A stretch of DNA of 64,000 nucleotides. Source: Zygaena filipendulae (lineage: Eukaryota > Arthropoda > Insecta > Lepidoptera > Zygaenidae). The notes beneath the pieces are model-generated. The model had not been told where the DNA came from and searched no databases. It was given only the letters and a program-made list of their open reading frames with translations. Each line of letters opens with the position of its first letter. Positions within the stretch are counted from its first letter, which is position 1. Below are positions 20,620 to 33,156 of the stretch, piece after piece. The stretch is taken from NCBI GenBank assembly GCA_907165275.2, contig OU015665.1, positions 7,006,001 to 7,070,000 on the forward strand. The letters are read 5' to 3'. Both the position numbers and the translations under genes were made by a program.

Positions 20620-23600
20620 AATGGACGTAAACTTAATCCTGTAATGGATTTAAAATAAGCTTAAATTATGTAGATATATCTTAATAAATTAAAAAAGGTT
20701 TTGCTAAAGTTTGGATTCTTAAAAAGGTTCTTTGAACCATCTCCTATGTGAGGTTATTGAGTTGCAACATAATGTAGGTGTACGCGGCTCTATAATATGT
20801 AGAGTATATTGTAACTAATTTTCATTGCTAATAAATATGTAATTACATTAATTAATCCATAATATTGTGATGTAGGTATTTAGATTTTAGAATATAACTA
20901 TAACACATCATAATCGAAGTCTACTAATCTTTAGTGTGTATAATATAAAGTTTATATTAAATGTAAATATTAATGTACTATTTATAGGATACTTATTTTT
21001 AAGTTTTAGTCATATGACTATATATATGTCGGTACGGTGAAATCAATGGTTCTTTTAAAAAAAAAAACTTTATACGCAGAAATGACGCGACTTCCGCTAG
21101 CCGAGCGGTAATAAATAATTCCTTCGGTTTTTTCGGAAGAGACGATCGTTTGTATTTCATCCGTCGAAACGAATAAATACATCAAAGGACAAATTTAGAG
21201 AAGCGTAAACCAAGGGGCCAAGTACATAGCATAAAAACAGGTGTTATTGTGTTGGTTTGTGGTGTGTTTATTTAGGTGTCGATTGAAATTGAAAATTAAC
21301 ATTGTTGAACAAAACACAATTTTACAAAATAAACAGAGAAATTAACGGGGATCGTCAAGGTATGTTTTCGTGCTATTTTTTAATTTTATCTTTTTGCATG
21401 AAAACCGAACCGTGACAATCGTTATTAATATCCTTTTTAAATATCATAAAGTAGGTACCTATGTAAATACCTAATTCTAAATATTTTCAACCTTTTTTTA
21501 CGTTCTTCTAAATTTGTCTAATAAAACGTCTGTAAAAAAACAGCATACGAAACTTAGTAATAGTTATTAGACTTTATCTACACCCATGATATAAATCCTC
21601 TATAAAAGGTTCTGAAACTATAGGGTGTTGTAAGAACTCTATGTAAATTCAATACGACGGGAATTCGAAAAACCTATAAGGTTTTTTTTACTATGGAGGT
21701 TTGGTAGTGAAACGCGCCTTTTCCGTTGCATTATGATGTTTTTTTTTGAAATGCATAAAGATACTGAATCAAGTAGTGAGAATGTGTCTGTTTGATGAGT
21801 AAGGAAGGAATCGAGTTCGAGTTGCTTATTGAAATTTAGTACAACATTATTTATAACATTCGTTTGGATGATTATTATTATGGTTACTATGACACTGGTT
21901 GTTTTAATGTTGGCAATAACCTAACTGTTTTAGAAACTTTTTTAGAGAATTTGTAGCATAGATAAATTCTGTAACGATCCGTCTTATTAACCAGCAATGC
22001 AATAATTACTGTGCCTGAAATCGTAACAATAACGTACCTACCCATGTATGTAAACGCAGAACCTCGATTTACAGCATTTTTAAATGCAAATTATCTGTGT
22101 TTCTTAGGCGTCACTATTTAGCACTACCACATTCACGTAAGTCCTAACTCAAATTGTTTCGATGTCCCAAGTTTGACTTGTTACTTCAAAAGGGAAGAAA
22201 TTTTTGATATGTCAGTTTGAATTTGTGTGTAATTTTTAAATGGCAGGCCAAACGCGCTTAACGAAAAAAAAAAAACAACATTAAATTAACCAAATGTAAA
22301 CTGTAACTGGGATACTCGAACGAGTTTAATACGTCTAAGTCACTAAGGTCGAGTTTTTATTGTACTTACTACATAATATATCGTACATAAATTATTATGT
22401 TCAATCAAAATTCGACCTTATTTCTTTCCACTGTTGTTTTGTGTTTTAAGCTTTTTGGTGAAAATGATTCAAGTAGTTTTTAAAATAGGTTCTTGTCATT
22501 CACTATAGGTACCTAAATACCTGATTACCGAATTGCAATTAAGTTCAATGTAAAAAGAATATAGGACGGCCGGCCGGCAGGTTAATTGCAATTTTCATTT
22601 AACTCTCAACTAGATATTCATATAATACATATATTAGCATATATGTATTATATTATAAAACACAAAAAACAAAATATCTTATACCATTCATCCGTTTACG
22701 ATGAAACTTTGATGAATTGTTTAGCGCGCACCCGAGTAGGTTTCTGCCAAAAAATCGGCAAAATAAAAACAAGCGGTTGTTGTTTTACAAAATTATTATT
22801 ATTGTTTATTTCCATTCTAAATACAATTATCTTTTTATACAATATATATTATTTTTATAGAATTCCTTATTGAAATGCTATTATATTATGGTATATTAAT
22901 ATAAAATTATAATTTTTTAAAGAGACCTTAATAGGCTAGTTTCCTGGGTAAAAAAATCGAAATTCTATTTAGTCCGTCAGTTAGATAATAAAAAAATAAA
23001 AGACACGTATTTTTTGCTTTCTTAAAATAATGGAAATATGCATAGATAAAGCGCATTAAAGTTTAGGGTGGGGGACTCGTGATGTCACAGCTCGCTATAA
23101 CGTGCGAACAAACTGTAGCGAGGCGTGACGTCATGTGAAATTTCGACTTGATATATCTCCGTTATTTTTTGGTTACATAAAAAATAAAAAAATACGTGTC
23201 CAATATTTTTTAATAATCTACAAAACGGACTAAAAAAAAACATTTAGGAAACTAGCCTATTCACATTATTTTTCTATCCAACAAAAAATGTATTGTATGT
23301 TGATTGGGATATTCAAAATACTAGAGGAAATATTATGTATACCCTATTAAATTTTAATTCAATTAAATTTCAATTTTAATTTAATTCATTTCTAAAATTT
23401 AATTCAGGTTCAAATACCTACCATTAATGTAGGTATATATCGGATTTACACTAACCTATTGGACTTGAAAGAGACATAAATAAGAAAAACTTTGATGTTT
23501 TCAGAAAAGAAATAATTACATACCACTTAACTTAGATCAACTAACTTATCAACTAAGACCTTATTTACATATGAATATCATGGGCAATCAACAATATAAT

Positions 23601-25109
23601 ATAATGTAAGTATTATTACATATTATAATATTCATCGACAAATAAACCAGAATAAATGCTTATTCGTGTAGAACTGTAAATATTATAAAACTTGTTCTTT
23701 TCCTAAACATAATATTTTCAGTTTAAGCTATAACTAAGGAATGAAAAAATCGGTTCTAGTCGATTTCTTAAAAGCGTTCTACAAATAAATGGATGGAGAG
23801 AGTGAGGTCTCAGAGAAATAATAATACCTATGCTTTTACTGTAGAAAAAAAAAACAAAAGTACAGTGAAAATTATGTGAGTTCGCGGGTCTCATATTTTA
23901 CTATTAAAAAAAGATTAAGAGGAATTAATTATAAAGATTTGTATTTCTTCTGAATCCAACATATTTTTTTAAATATAATCATACACAGCTATATTTACAT
24001 TTATTTAGGTCCATTAGGATTCAATCTCTCCTAACATTAAAAAAAAGGTTACCTAATTATTTCTAAAGTTTGAGGAAAGCGCTTCAATAGTTACACACTG
24101 CCAATTTTTTTAAGCTAAATTGGTTCTCTGTTGACACTCGCCAAGCCTAGTGGAGCTATTAGTGAAATCTTTAGTAAATTGTATATTGAGAAATTGACAC
24201 ATTGTATAAGTTGCTTAGAATTGTGGCGAGTGGCGACGCGACGCGACGTCAAAATTACCAAAATTGCGCAAATTAGTTGCTCGTGTCAGTAAAGTGTCGA
24301 GATCATCTCGTGCATTTCACATAGCGTCGCGTCTTTGACTGTTTTAAACCCTTACGATTTTTGTAAAATATATAATCATCAAATCATTTAAAATCTTTAG
24401 GTACCTATATATACTTACTAAACCTAAAGTAGAGTTTGTAAATAACTGTTATATAAGGTCACTGTAATAAAAATATTTGTTCCTGAGCTGTAATGAAGTG
24501 AACATTCATGCAAAATCATATTGCAGTAACTTATGAAATTACTCTTATGGATTGTTAATCGTTTTGCAATCGATGCATTTGGTTTTGTTTAAAAATATAC
24601 ATTTTTCAAGTTATTCGTTTTTATTTAAATCAAATTACCAATATTTATGTCAGTAATGCCAGTAAATTAAAATTAGAGCATTGTGTAAGTGAGTGCCCAC
24701 TTAGGTATTTTGTTTCTAAAGCACTTGCTCATAGAGTATCTAGACACGCCGGTAGCGTGTCAAGCCAAAGTTCAAGCTTAATTATAATATAAGTGAGGCT
24801 GTCGCATTTAAAAAAATACAGATAGGTAAGTACTGGCACGCTAGAATCTTACAAATTTTATTAATATAAAAAAATCCTCTACCTGTGTTTCTAAACACAG
24901 ATGTCAATTGATAACTTGTTTTTTTTTTTTTTAATTAAATTTTTTGGTAAATAGCTGCAATTATTTATTAAAAATAAAAATTTTTACCTAACATTAACCA
25001 AATTTTAATTTAATAATAATACTAAATACGTATAAACTGGATACAATTTTCTTTTTAGCGAAAAGAAATAGGTACTTACCTATAATATTATAATAATACC
25101 TATGCGTAA
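20620..25109. other. Intergenic, AT-rich, no supported gene
   Basis: Holds the full MITE at 22934-23257 and otherwise mostly unremarkable AT-rich DNA. A possible untranslated first exon ends near 21359 (GGGGATCGTCAAG followed by donor GTATGT), but nothing downstream supports it. The 95-codon ORF at 22586-22873 looks random. Confidence 0.5.
22934..23257. mobile_element. MITE, GGCTAGTTTCC family, full copy 2
   Basis: TA flanks and GGCTAGTTTCCTGGG / TTTAGGAAACTAGCC termini. It is in the opposite orientation to the copies at 8000 and 62837, and close in sequence to both. Confidence 0.85.
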
Positions 25110-25376
25110 TTATTTTATTAATATAATGTATACACATAACTATCACAAATTCTTTACTTTGGAACGATCATTCGCCATTTTAGTCCTCTATAAATTAAAT
25201 TTTAACAAAAATAAATCAACAATCGGGCGAGCGCGCTCGGCAGAAAAAGTTAAATTTATGGAATAAATTATTAGCGTCTTTAAATTTTGCACTTACATAC
25301 CTATACGAAATTTAGTTTGTTCGTCGGCACATTCGCCCACCCATCCTCCACATTGAGAACTAGTAGCTGAGCTCCT
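25110..25376 (-). pseudogene. Decayed duplicate of the twist C-terminus and 3' UTR
   Basis: Read on the minus strand it gives EELSY*FSMWRM where twist has [16 protein letters not shown] replaces the Ala codon of the conserved WR motif, and one extra base shortly after shifts the frame. Past the stop, the 3' UTR matches twist closely for about 200 bp, including AACAAAAATAAATCAACAAT and CATAACTATCACAAATTC. The corresponding twist segment is 26968-27262, same strand, 1.9 kb away. Homology fades upstream of the last 22 or so codons, so no bHLH is present. It is a tandem partial duplication that has lost coding capacity. Confidence 0.85.
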
Positions 25377-25499
25377 CACCGCTGTTTCCACGACTGCGCC
25401 CGATTTACATCGATATATGGGGGGAGACCATTAATAGTACCCACTCAATAAACGGGAGTTCTGGCCTCTGTGCCTCTGTAGTTACAGTGTAGTGCCACG

Positions 25500-25558
25500 A
25501 CCCTTATTTTCACATAAAAGCGCAGAAGAAAGAACCTTCCTTTTCTTGTGCAAAAATG
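25500..25558 (+). promoter_or_regulatory. Candidate promoter/first exon with ATG at the splice donor
   Basis: A TATA-like CATAAAAG (25512-25519), a pyrimidine tract CCTTCCTTTTCTTGTG and AAAAATG are followed at once by a consensus donor GTAAGT (ATG 25556-25558). This arrangement is common in ribosomal protein and translation-factor genes. No matching second exon was found in the next 1.4 kb. Confidence 0.3.
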
Positions 25559-25560
25559 GT

Positions 25561-26965
25561 AAGTTCAACTTCTAGGACTGTATTAACTCTAGTTTTAAAG
25601 TAGGTATAGGTACCTATTGCTATTACAAACGCATCTGTAGTAAAGTCCATCCAAAAAGCGGTGGATTTTTTCTAAATCTATAATTATTATTCCCATGCCT
25701 ACGACATATTCTAATTATTAGGCCAAACTAGCTGTAAACGCTATATTGTTTTGCTGACGTTCAGGCATGCAATACCTACGTAGGTAACTCACCTATATTT
25801 ATAGAGGCCCATTCATCAATAAACTGTTGTCATTAAACCACCTACTGTTTTTTTTAAATAGGTTTCTCACAAAGAAAGTTCTCTCAAACCCTTTCAGTAG
25901 GTAGATACTGGTACTAACAATAATTTCTTAGGTAAAAGTTCACTCTATTATTTGTAATTGTTTATGGATAGTAAGGTAAATGACAATGGCCTAAAAATGA
26001 GGCTATTACAATATCTCATTCATTAAGTTAAGCTATAGGCAAGTTATGAAATAAGTATATGTGTACATTGATTGTAAATCAATAGTAACTGAAAACGCAA
26101 AATTTAGTAAATTTGAAAATCATGAATACCTAACATAAATGTTTGGCTATTCCAAAATTCATCAAAGTAATGTGTTAATTCATAATTTATGTTATCTGTG
26201 TGCTAAATTTCTTCCAAATCCGCCCAGCAGTTTCAGTGTTAAGAAGTTACAAACAGATAAGTAGGTACTAACACACACACGCATACACCTAGCCATTTGC
26301 ATTTATAATAAACTCATAATAATATAGATAACTAGGTACTTTTATAACGTAATTTTGTTCATGTTAAACTAGATATTTATTCCACGATTCATATTAAGCT
26401 GATATAAGACCTATTACATAGATGTAGGAAGCGATCCTGTCGTTTCATGCCTAATTCTTCGCAATTTTAATTTGTTATTAATGTAAAAAATTAGGAAACA
26501 GATATACATACATTAATATCTCATAGATAATAATTCATTGACTTTTAGTTCTATAATTTTATGTACAAAAAAAACACTCTACCTACTAACCTACCTGTTT
26601 TTCACAGATATCGAACCAGTATTATTTTTTTTTTACAAAAATATAAATTATATTCAAATTATTAATTTATATCTAACTCAAACAAAAGATATCTAAAAAT
26701 AATAGGTATCTATTCAAGCGTGAGGTTAAACGAGGGACGTATTGTAGAAAGGTATTCAGTGTTCGATTCTCGTCTCAAATATCTAAAAAAAAAAAAAATT
26801 AAAATAACATCAGATTTGATCGCCTTAGTTATTTTATTTATATTTTTATGATTTACTTATATGCATGAAATATGAAAGGTTTCAATTTTCCCTCGTTATA
26901 CCTTACTGGATAGGTACAATCTTTTTAGCTAAATATAATATTATGATAATAGGTACCTACCTATA
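25561..26965. other. AT-rich spacer between the twist relic and twist
   Basis: No exon, RNA gene or clear transposon was seen. It contains scattered GTAGGTACCTA words only. Confidence 0.5.
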
Positions 26966-26969
26966 CTTA

Positions 26970-26980
26970 TTTATTTTATT
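26970..26980 (-). terminator. Poly(A) signals of twist
   Basis: Two overlapping AATAAA hexamers on the minus strand, about 210 bases beyond the stop codon. The duplicated relic keeps one at about 25111-25119. Confidence 0.55.
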
Positions 26981-27190
26981 TTAACACTTAAGTACCTATC
27001 TGTACAGTGTACATTATACATAACTATCACAAATTCGTAACCTTGGAACGTAAATTCGCCATTTACAGAGCCTATCATTAAAAATTTACATTTTAACAAA
27101 AATAAATCAACAATCGAGCGCGCTCGACAATTAAAGTTAAAACTATGGAATAATCGTCTTTTCATTAAGCACTTACATATTATTATGCAC

Positions 27191-28051
27191 TTAGGTTTGT
27201 CCGTTGGTCCATTCGCCCTCCATCCTCCACACTGAGAACGCGTAGCTGAGCTTCTCGTGCGCGAGGTACTTCCCGTGCTCGCTGCTCTCTTCGCTGCCGG
27301 CCTCGCTGCCAGACGCTGCGTCACTGTTCTCCAGTATCTGGTACAGGAACTCTATGTACTGCGTCGCCAGTTGCAGCGTCTGTATTTTCGACAGCTTGTC
27401 GCTGGGCAGCGTCGGTATGATCTCCCTCAAACTCGCGAACGCCTCGTTCAAACTCTGCGTCCGCTGTCTCTCTCTCACGTTCGCCATCACACGTTGCACT
27501 TGCATCTCCTCCAGTGACTGCGTCTTTTTCCTTGATTTCGATCGTTTCTTCACTCGCCTCTCGTCGTCGTTCTCGACACTTCTCTCCTCGGTCGACGTTT
27601 CGCTCCTCCTGTAGTCCGTTTCGCTCGATTTGTATTTGAACTCTTTATTCTCGAAGAAACCGTTCGCTCTGTCGTGGTGCGAGTTGGAATCTTCGAGGTA
27701 AATGGATCTTGTGAACTGTTGCGGGCTTTGATCTATCCATGGAAGGTACTGTGGCTCGTAGTGTTGGTACTGCGGTGGTTGTGGCCACGGCTGGTGGTGG
27801 ATGTACGGCGGGCGCTCGGCTCCGTTACTCAGGTCAATAAGCTGTGCCGGCGAGCATGGCGCGATATTGTGCGCATCTCCGGAATGCCTCCTCGCCTCGA
27901 CTGGTGCGTAGTTGTAGTAATTGTCCTCTTCTAAATATTCGGTATCTTTCTCACATTTCACTGTTACGGCATTGTCACAGTGGCCGTCGTAATTCATATT
28001 CGGCGGGACGAACGCCGGCGGTCGGCTCGACACGCTGTGGTCGTGCAACAT
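27191..28051 (-). CDS. twi: Twist, bHLH transcription factor
   Basis: Single open frame, 286 aa. Family role: Twist is the bHLH activator that specifies mesoderm and binds E-boxes as a homo- or heterodimer in the nucleus. Visible: an N-terminal region rich in His, Pro, Tyr and Gln (residues 83-115); a basic cluster KKRSKSRKK (168-176); the bHLH at 186-239 with [14 protein letters not shown] in basic region/helix 1 and [12 protein letters not shown] in loop/helix 2; and the twist-specific WR motif [12 protein letters not shown] (268-279) near the C-terminus. The ATG at 28051 is the first in frame; the two codons before it (TTG CTC) are non-ATG. Helix 2 reads [15 protein letters not shown], so two basic residues usually present in Twist (LKLATRYID) are Gln here. 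An Inr-like TCAGT lies about 60 bases upstream. The coding sequence is GC-richer than its surroundings. Confidence 0.95.
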   Translation of the reverse strand: MLHDHSVSSRPPAFVPPNMNYDGHCDNAVTVKCEKDTEYLEEDNYYNYAPVEARRHSGDAHNIAPCSPAQLIDLSNGAERPPYIHHQPWPQPPQYQHYEPQYLPWIDQSPQQFTRSIYLEDSNSHHDRANGFFENKEFKYKSSETDYRRSETSTEERSVENDDERRVKKRSKSRKKTQSLEEMQVQRVMANVRERQRTQSLNEAFASLREIIPTLPSDKLSKIQTLQLATQYIEFLYQILENSDAASGSEAGSEESSEHGKYLAHEKLSYAFSVWRMEGEWTNGQT

Positions 28052-28059
28052 GAGCAAGG

Positions 28060-29080
28060 AGCCAATGGTCGCGCGGGCGACTCGTCAGCGGATGGTAACA
28101 GACTGGCTGACTGAGCGAGTGAGCCCGTCCCGCCCCTACGCGTCTTTCCATTGACAAGATACAAAAAATTTCATCCGTTGAACAGTCCGGTAGAGGGCTC
28201 GGCGCGCCTCCCTCTACAGTTCCGCCCCCTGCCCACACCCGAGGGGGTCCGTGTGTGCGACAGAGACGGTGATAGTTCGGTTGTATTCAGCTTTAACTGT
28301 TTATCTTTTCCATCATCTCAATAACGCATTTACTGGTGATACATAGGTATAAAGTAGGTAGGTAGGTAGAATGGGGCCGCCATAACCAAATGCATTATTA
28401 TTAATGATTTTGCATTGCATCCTGTCGTGTTTAGACTCTACAGTCTACAGTGTAGAGTTTTTGCTGAATCTTCTTTATACCACGTGTTTAATTTCTTTTA
28501 ATATACGAACTCGGAAAGCATCTTAAACAATTAATAAAGATTTACAAAAAGGTCGGAAAGTAGGTATTTCAGGTACCAAGACATTTATAGATTTTACTGT
28601 TTTAAAAAAGGAGTATTTGATTTTCACTTTTAATTTGAGGTTGTGTAAGTATATATACGTAGGTAACTTACCTATTATACATTTACCATAGGTACTTTAT
28701 GCTCCCTAGCCTTCTCTTGGTAGGTAGGTACTAAAGGTCACATAATTCTTTTTTATTTTCATTTATTATATTATGATAAATTGAGATAAATCTAAAGTAA
28801 GTAGATATTTCTTGATGTCGATCATGGACCAATAAATCGATTTCAAACTAAGTGACCAAAGACATTATAAGAGAAATCCTCTTTTAATACCTATCTTTGT
28901 AAGTAACGATAAAATTAAACTGAAAATTGGGTGCCATACTGAAAAGCATGATTTAAACCTTAGGGGCGTCCATTAATCACGTGAGGCTCAAAAGGGAAGG
29001 GAGGGGTTCGGAATACGTTACGAAATTTCATACATATGACATGTATTTTTCGTTGAACGCACGATTTTTCAACCAAACTA
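28060..29080. other. Twist upstream region
   Basis: 28060-28300 is GC-rich with CpGs, consistent with a promoter. The remainder to 29080 is AT-rich with no gene seen. Confidence 0.5.
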
Positions 29081-29082
29081 GG

Positions 29083-29333
29083 GCCCTTATTCACTATGAC
29101 CATTACACGCCGCGCTAAGATAAGACGCCGCAAAAACTGTCATTCCCTCGTAATCATGGACCAATAAAACTCTCGTAATCAAAGAAGTTTTACTGCAAAA
29201 AATACATTTACAACGTTTCTCATGACATAAAGATTAATAATTTCTAATATCTTGGCATCTAGAACGTTTAGAAATGCGTTTTTGGGATACGTGTTATGGG
29301 CAAGGAATGTTGTTGGTCATAGTGAATAAGGGC
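29083..29333. mobile_element. MITE with GCCCTTATTCACTATGACCA termini
   Basis: 20-bp perfect inverted termini (29083-29102 and 29314-29333) enclose about 250 bp with no ORF. Confidence 0.85.
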
Positions 29334-30270
29334 TCAGAGCGGCGCGTGGTCTTGAGTGATCTTGACTTAGCGTTGCGAGGCAACGATTTCCAAAATTTTA
29401 TCAGATTATACCTGCATTTTAAGATAATATCCTGAGTTCAATATACTTTGTACCTATTAAAAAAATACACGTGATTTTGGGTATGGGATGTGTCCATTAA
29501 TCACATCATGTGATTAATGGACATACCCCCCGCCCCCATACCCACCCCCTTATCGGTATGGTACTCTCTTTTCCGGTCAATAATATTAAAAATAAAATCC
29601 CGAACACCAACGGATTTTTTCAAATACTCGTAGTTAGGTTAGGTATCTACTTGTTCAAAAATAAAAGGTCACGTTAGAAGAATACTCCGAAGAAAAGAAT
29701 ATCATTGTGCATATATATTAGTAGGTAATTTTTTTTTTAGTTTTTGGAAAACAATATTAGTTTTTACCTATAACCCACCTAATTTATTGCCCACGAAAAA
29801 CAAAATCCTCACCGCTCCTGCAAGGATCACTCCCACGCAGGTAAGTTAAGTTACTTACCGTAAGTATAGTTTTTGAGTTAAATCGTAACAAATAAACGAA
29901 CAAAAAATCAAATCTTTCCTCTTTATAATATTAGAATAGATAAAGAGCTTCTGATGCTATACTTGAAATAGGGTGGTTTCCGGGGTATGGAAATCTAAAT
30001 TCTATTTAGTCCGTCAGAGACAGGTATTTTTTGCTTTTTCAACTTGTTGAAAAAATACTAAAATAAGTTTTTGAGTTGGGGCTCTTGACGTCATAACGTG
30101 CTATAAACTTGCACGGCGTGACGTCACGCGACATATCGACCTTAGTAGCCTGATTTACGCGAGTCTTCTTTTTTAAATATTACTGTATTTGCTTGAGGGT
30201 CTAGATGAAGGGAAAAATAGCTAAATAAATCACAATATTTATTTTACATATTTATTTAAAAAAAAAAACA

Positions 30271-31441
30271 GGTATCAATTTTGATACTTCAGGCATTATG
30301 GCCATAAAGAAATCTTAAATGACCTATGCATGAAATAATGCGAAACATCGATTGTTTTTATTATCGCATAACGATACTTTGCATTTTTTACAGAACCAGG
30401 AGGTAAGTTTCCTACAATTACTAAATTTACATTTATTCCTAGACTCCATAAATATTTTTTCATGGCCAATACAATCGGAACGCACGTCAGTTGGGGGTAG
30501 TACTTGTGCACCTGTTCGGGGTTTTTTAGAGGGTACTGTATTGTCTTGTTGACTGTTGGTACTGGATCTGCCCCTTTTATTTTTTGAGTGACTTTGATAT
30601 CTACATAAAGTATCGGCAAGCTCAGTTCTAAAATCTGCTAACTTCATAATATTCTTCTGAAGTTTTCCTTTCCTTGTGTTTACCTTTTTGTACAGTACCC
30701 AAGCATTGATGACAGTCATGTCTAACAAGTGGTAGAAGAGCCTCGTTGTCCACTTTCTCGACTTTATGCGGATGCATTACAGGTTCTGTAAAGTTGGGAT
30801 TCTTTTGGAAGGCATATTTATTTGACTCGTCCACTAGAAATCTCAAAATGTCTTCACCGAAAAAATAAGAAAAAAACTGAAATGGAGTGTCTAAGTTCAT
30901 AATTTCTTGTGAATACTCAGTATTTCCAGCAAACTGGAAAGCATTTTGGACTAAATCCATATTTTTTACTCTCCACACTAAGTTTCTAGAGTTGAAAGGT
31001 GCAGTTTGCAGGTTGTTCTGGCTGCTGGTTGTAGGAGTTGGGTTTCGTTCAACAGTCTCTAAATTATGTTGCATGTCGGTATCTACGTTTGCTGCAGGCG
31101 GATCTGCATCCAAGTTTGGGTCAGTGGGAAAATTACCTACATCCTCTTCATCATCTAGCTCCATCAGAAGATCTCTTTGGCTCGAATAATAGTCTATGTC
31201 ATCTTCATTGTCGGTGGAATCGTCTTCCGAAATTTCACCATTTTCTAACCGCTTCAATATGTTCTCAATCTCTTCTGGCCGCATTTTGGATAAATTTCTA
31301 TAATAAATAAAAACAAAAGTAATCCCCACACCAAGCTATGCAGAAAAAATATGAAACAAAAGTTCAAAAAGTTTTATAGCTAAAGAGTTAGTAGGTAGGT
31401 GATATGTAGGGCGGAATGCCTGAAGTATCAATATTGATACC
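30271..31441. mobile_element. Internally deleted piggyBac-like transposon
   Basis: A 27-bp inverted repeat (30271-30297 and 31415-31441; 26 of 27 match) built on GTATCAATTTTGATAC, then TTCAGGCATT, flanks a broken transposase on the minus strand. These may be the termini or subterminal repeats. A TTAA target duplication could not be placed with confidence. Confidence 0.75.
30324..31284 (-). pseudogene. piggyBac-type (PGBD) transposase, central domain deleted
   Basis: The N-terminal part opens at the ATG at 31284 (MRPEEIENILKRLENG), with an acidic tract and then LDTPFQFFSYFFGEDILRFLV, typical of the start of DDE_Tnp_1_7 transposases. Near 30770 the sequence jumps into another frame and reads KSRKWTTRLFYHLLDMTV then INAWVLYKK, which in intact elements lies after the catalytic core. 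It ends at 30324 with the Cys-rich zinc-binding tail (CKFSNC...WFCKKC...LC). The segment carrying the three catalytic Asp residues is missing and the halves are out of frame, so it cannot encode an active enzyme. An acceptor-like TTTATTATAG just upstream of the ATG suggests a former 5' intron. Confidence 0.85.
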
Positions 31442-32535
31442 AAAAAAAAAGCACTAATTTCTTCAAGTAAAACATGCATTTGCTAAAAATAATTATATCA
31501 TAGCGAAAATAATGTATTTACTTACCTCAAAAGTATTTATATTCTTCAGAAAAAGAAAATATATCAAATTTATATTCAACAAAACTTTTAGTAAAATGTG
31601 TTTACTTGTTCACTTTGCCGCGCAAGTAATATGTCACAGATAAAATAAAACAATAATGACATTTGTTTTTTTTTTTAATTTCGTTGGATAGAATACTATA
31701 CAACAGTAAAATACATACAGCCAACATATAAAAAAAAACTAATAGTAATGTGAATATTCGGTTTAAAATATTAGTATCAAAATTGAAACTCTAGGTTATT
31801 AAGGGTATACCTATATCCGTTATTTTTTCATTAAGTACGTAAAATATAAAAAATAAGTGTCCAATATTTTTTTATTAATCTACAAGACGGACCAAAAACT
31901 ATTTGGTTGACAAGCCCATTCACTTAAGATAGTATCGATAATATATGTAGTATGTACCTATAAAGGTATCCTCCATAGGTAAGAGTGTTGTGGATTAGTG
32001 TGAGCACTGACCAGATTTGACCCTCAGTATAAGATCTTTTTTCTATACGGGGGTCAGAAGTATACTTAGGACATCTACATACATATTTTCAGGCTTTCAG
32101 TAGGTATAAAAGTACGGGATAGTGAACTTTCTTCTGGCCATTAGAGGAATAACCTAAACGAACGTGCTAAGTTTAACATCTGCAACTGGATTAACTTCGT
32201 TAAGTAAGGTAAGTAGATATTAAATATGCAATATGAGGCCATCATCTAATAAGTGGTAGAATTTTTGTAATTTATTTTTAAACTTGTAAGCTAAACTAGT
32301 GATAGGTAATCTCTAAATTGTGTATTAAATCTATAGATTATTATTATTCATTGAAGATGTTAATTTAAAATTAGATCGTTATAAGCCGACAAAAGTCGTA
32401 AGATGACGCGACGTGGTCATGGGCACATTATAACTTGATATTTGGCGCCACCCCTCGTACGTTTTTGTGTCATGCATTCGTCCTGCCTATACAGAATACA
32501 GCCGACACTAAAAATAGTCCTGACGCAAACGGACC
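31442..32535. other. AT-rich intergenic DNA
   Basis: 31805-31915 is a fragment of the GGCTAGTTTCC MITE (AAAATAAGTGTCCAATATT). A TATAAAAG word at 32105-32112 is a possible promoter for the exon candidate at 32536. Nothing else was seen. Confidence 0.4.
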
Positions 32536-32587
32536 ATGGAGTCGGGACACCCGATCCCACGCCCGGACCCACCGCTGCGGCGTAACC
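32536..32587 (+). CDS. Candidate first coding exon (17 codons)
   Basis: An optimal start context (GGACCATGGAG) opens MESGHPIPRPDPPLRRN and runs into a consensus donor GTAAGT at 32588. The 140 bases before it are GC-richer than the surrounding 10 kb. No second exon in matching phase could be recognised, so the gene would have a very long first intron. It could also be chance. Confidence 0.3.
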
Positions 32588-33156
32588 GTAAGTAAATATT
32601 TAAATTATTATATTTTATCTCATTCACATGAGACTACACATCATAGGTGTAATGAAGTTGTTCTGGTTAATATCAATAATATCATGGTCTGGTAACCGGC
32701 ACTTAGCGCTCGGTGGTTTACTTGATTACTTGACTGATAAAACTTCTCCCGCGTAAGTACCTAAATAATAACGTCTTTTAGAATAACTTGGGTAGTTAAT
32801 TACCACCAACCACCTAGGCTACTTTATAAGTCAATAACGCAATTATCAACTTTTGTAAGTAAATAGATATTTCTTCCATACGCAGCCGCCTTAAGGAAGC
32901 TAGGTCAGGTTCCAGTATCCGACTGCGACGTTCATAACGATTGACAATTTTAACTCATCGAATCAGTGCATAAGTCCATACAGCTGACGTGTTACGTACT
33001 CTTCGGGAGTTCATACTCAGATGTGAGTGAACTCTCGGCCACGGCTGTCTCACGAAACTTAAAGGTCAACTTAGGTACCTATCTACACCTGACGATGCTG
33101 AAATTTTTTAACTTCAAGAAACATCCTTATATTATTATTACTATACTATTACTAAT

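Noticed and set aside
22586..22873. 95-codon ORF
   Set aside because: AT-rich, Ile/Tyr/Phe-heavy composition as expected by chance, with no splice or promoter context.
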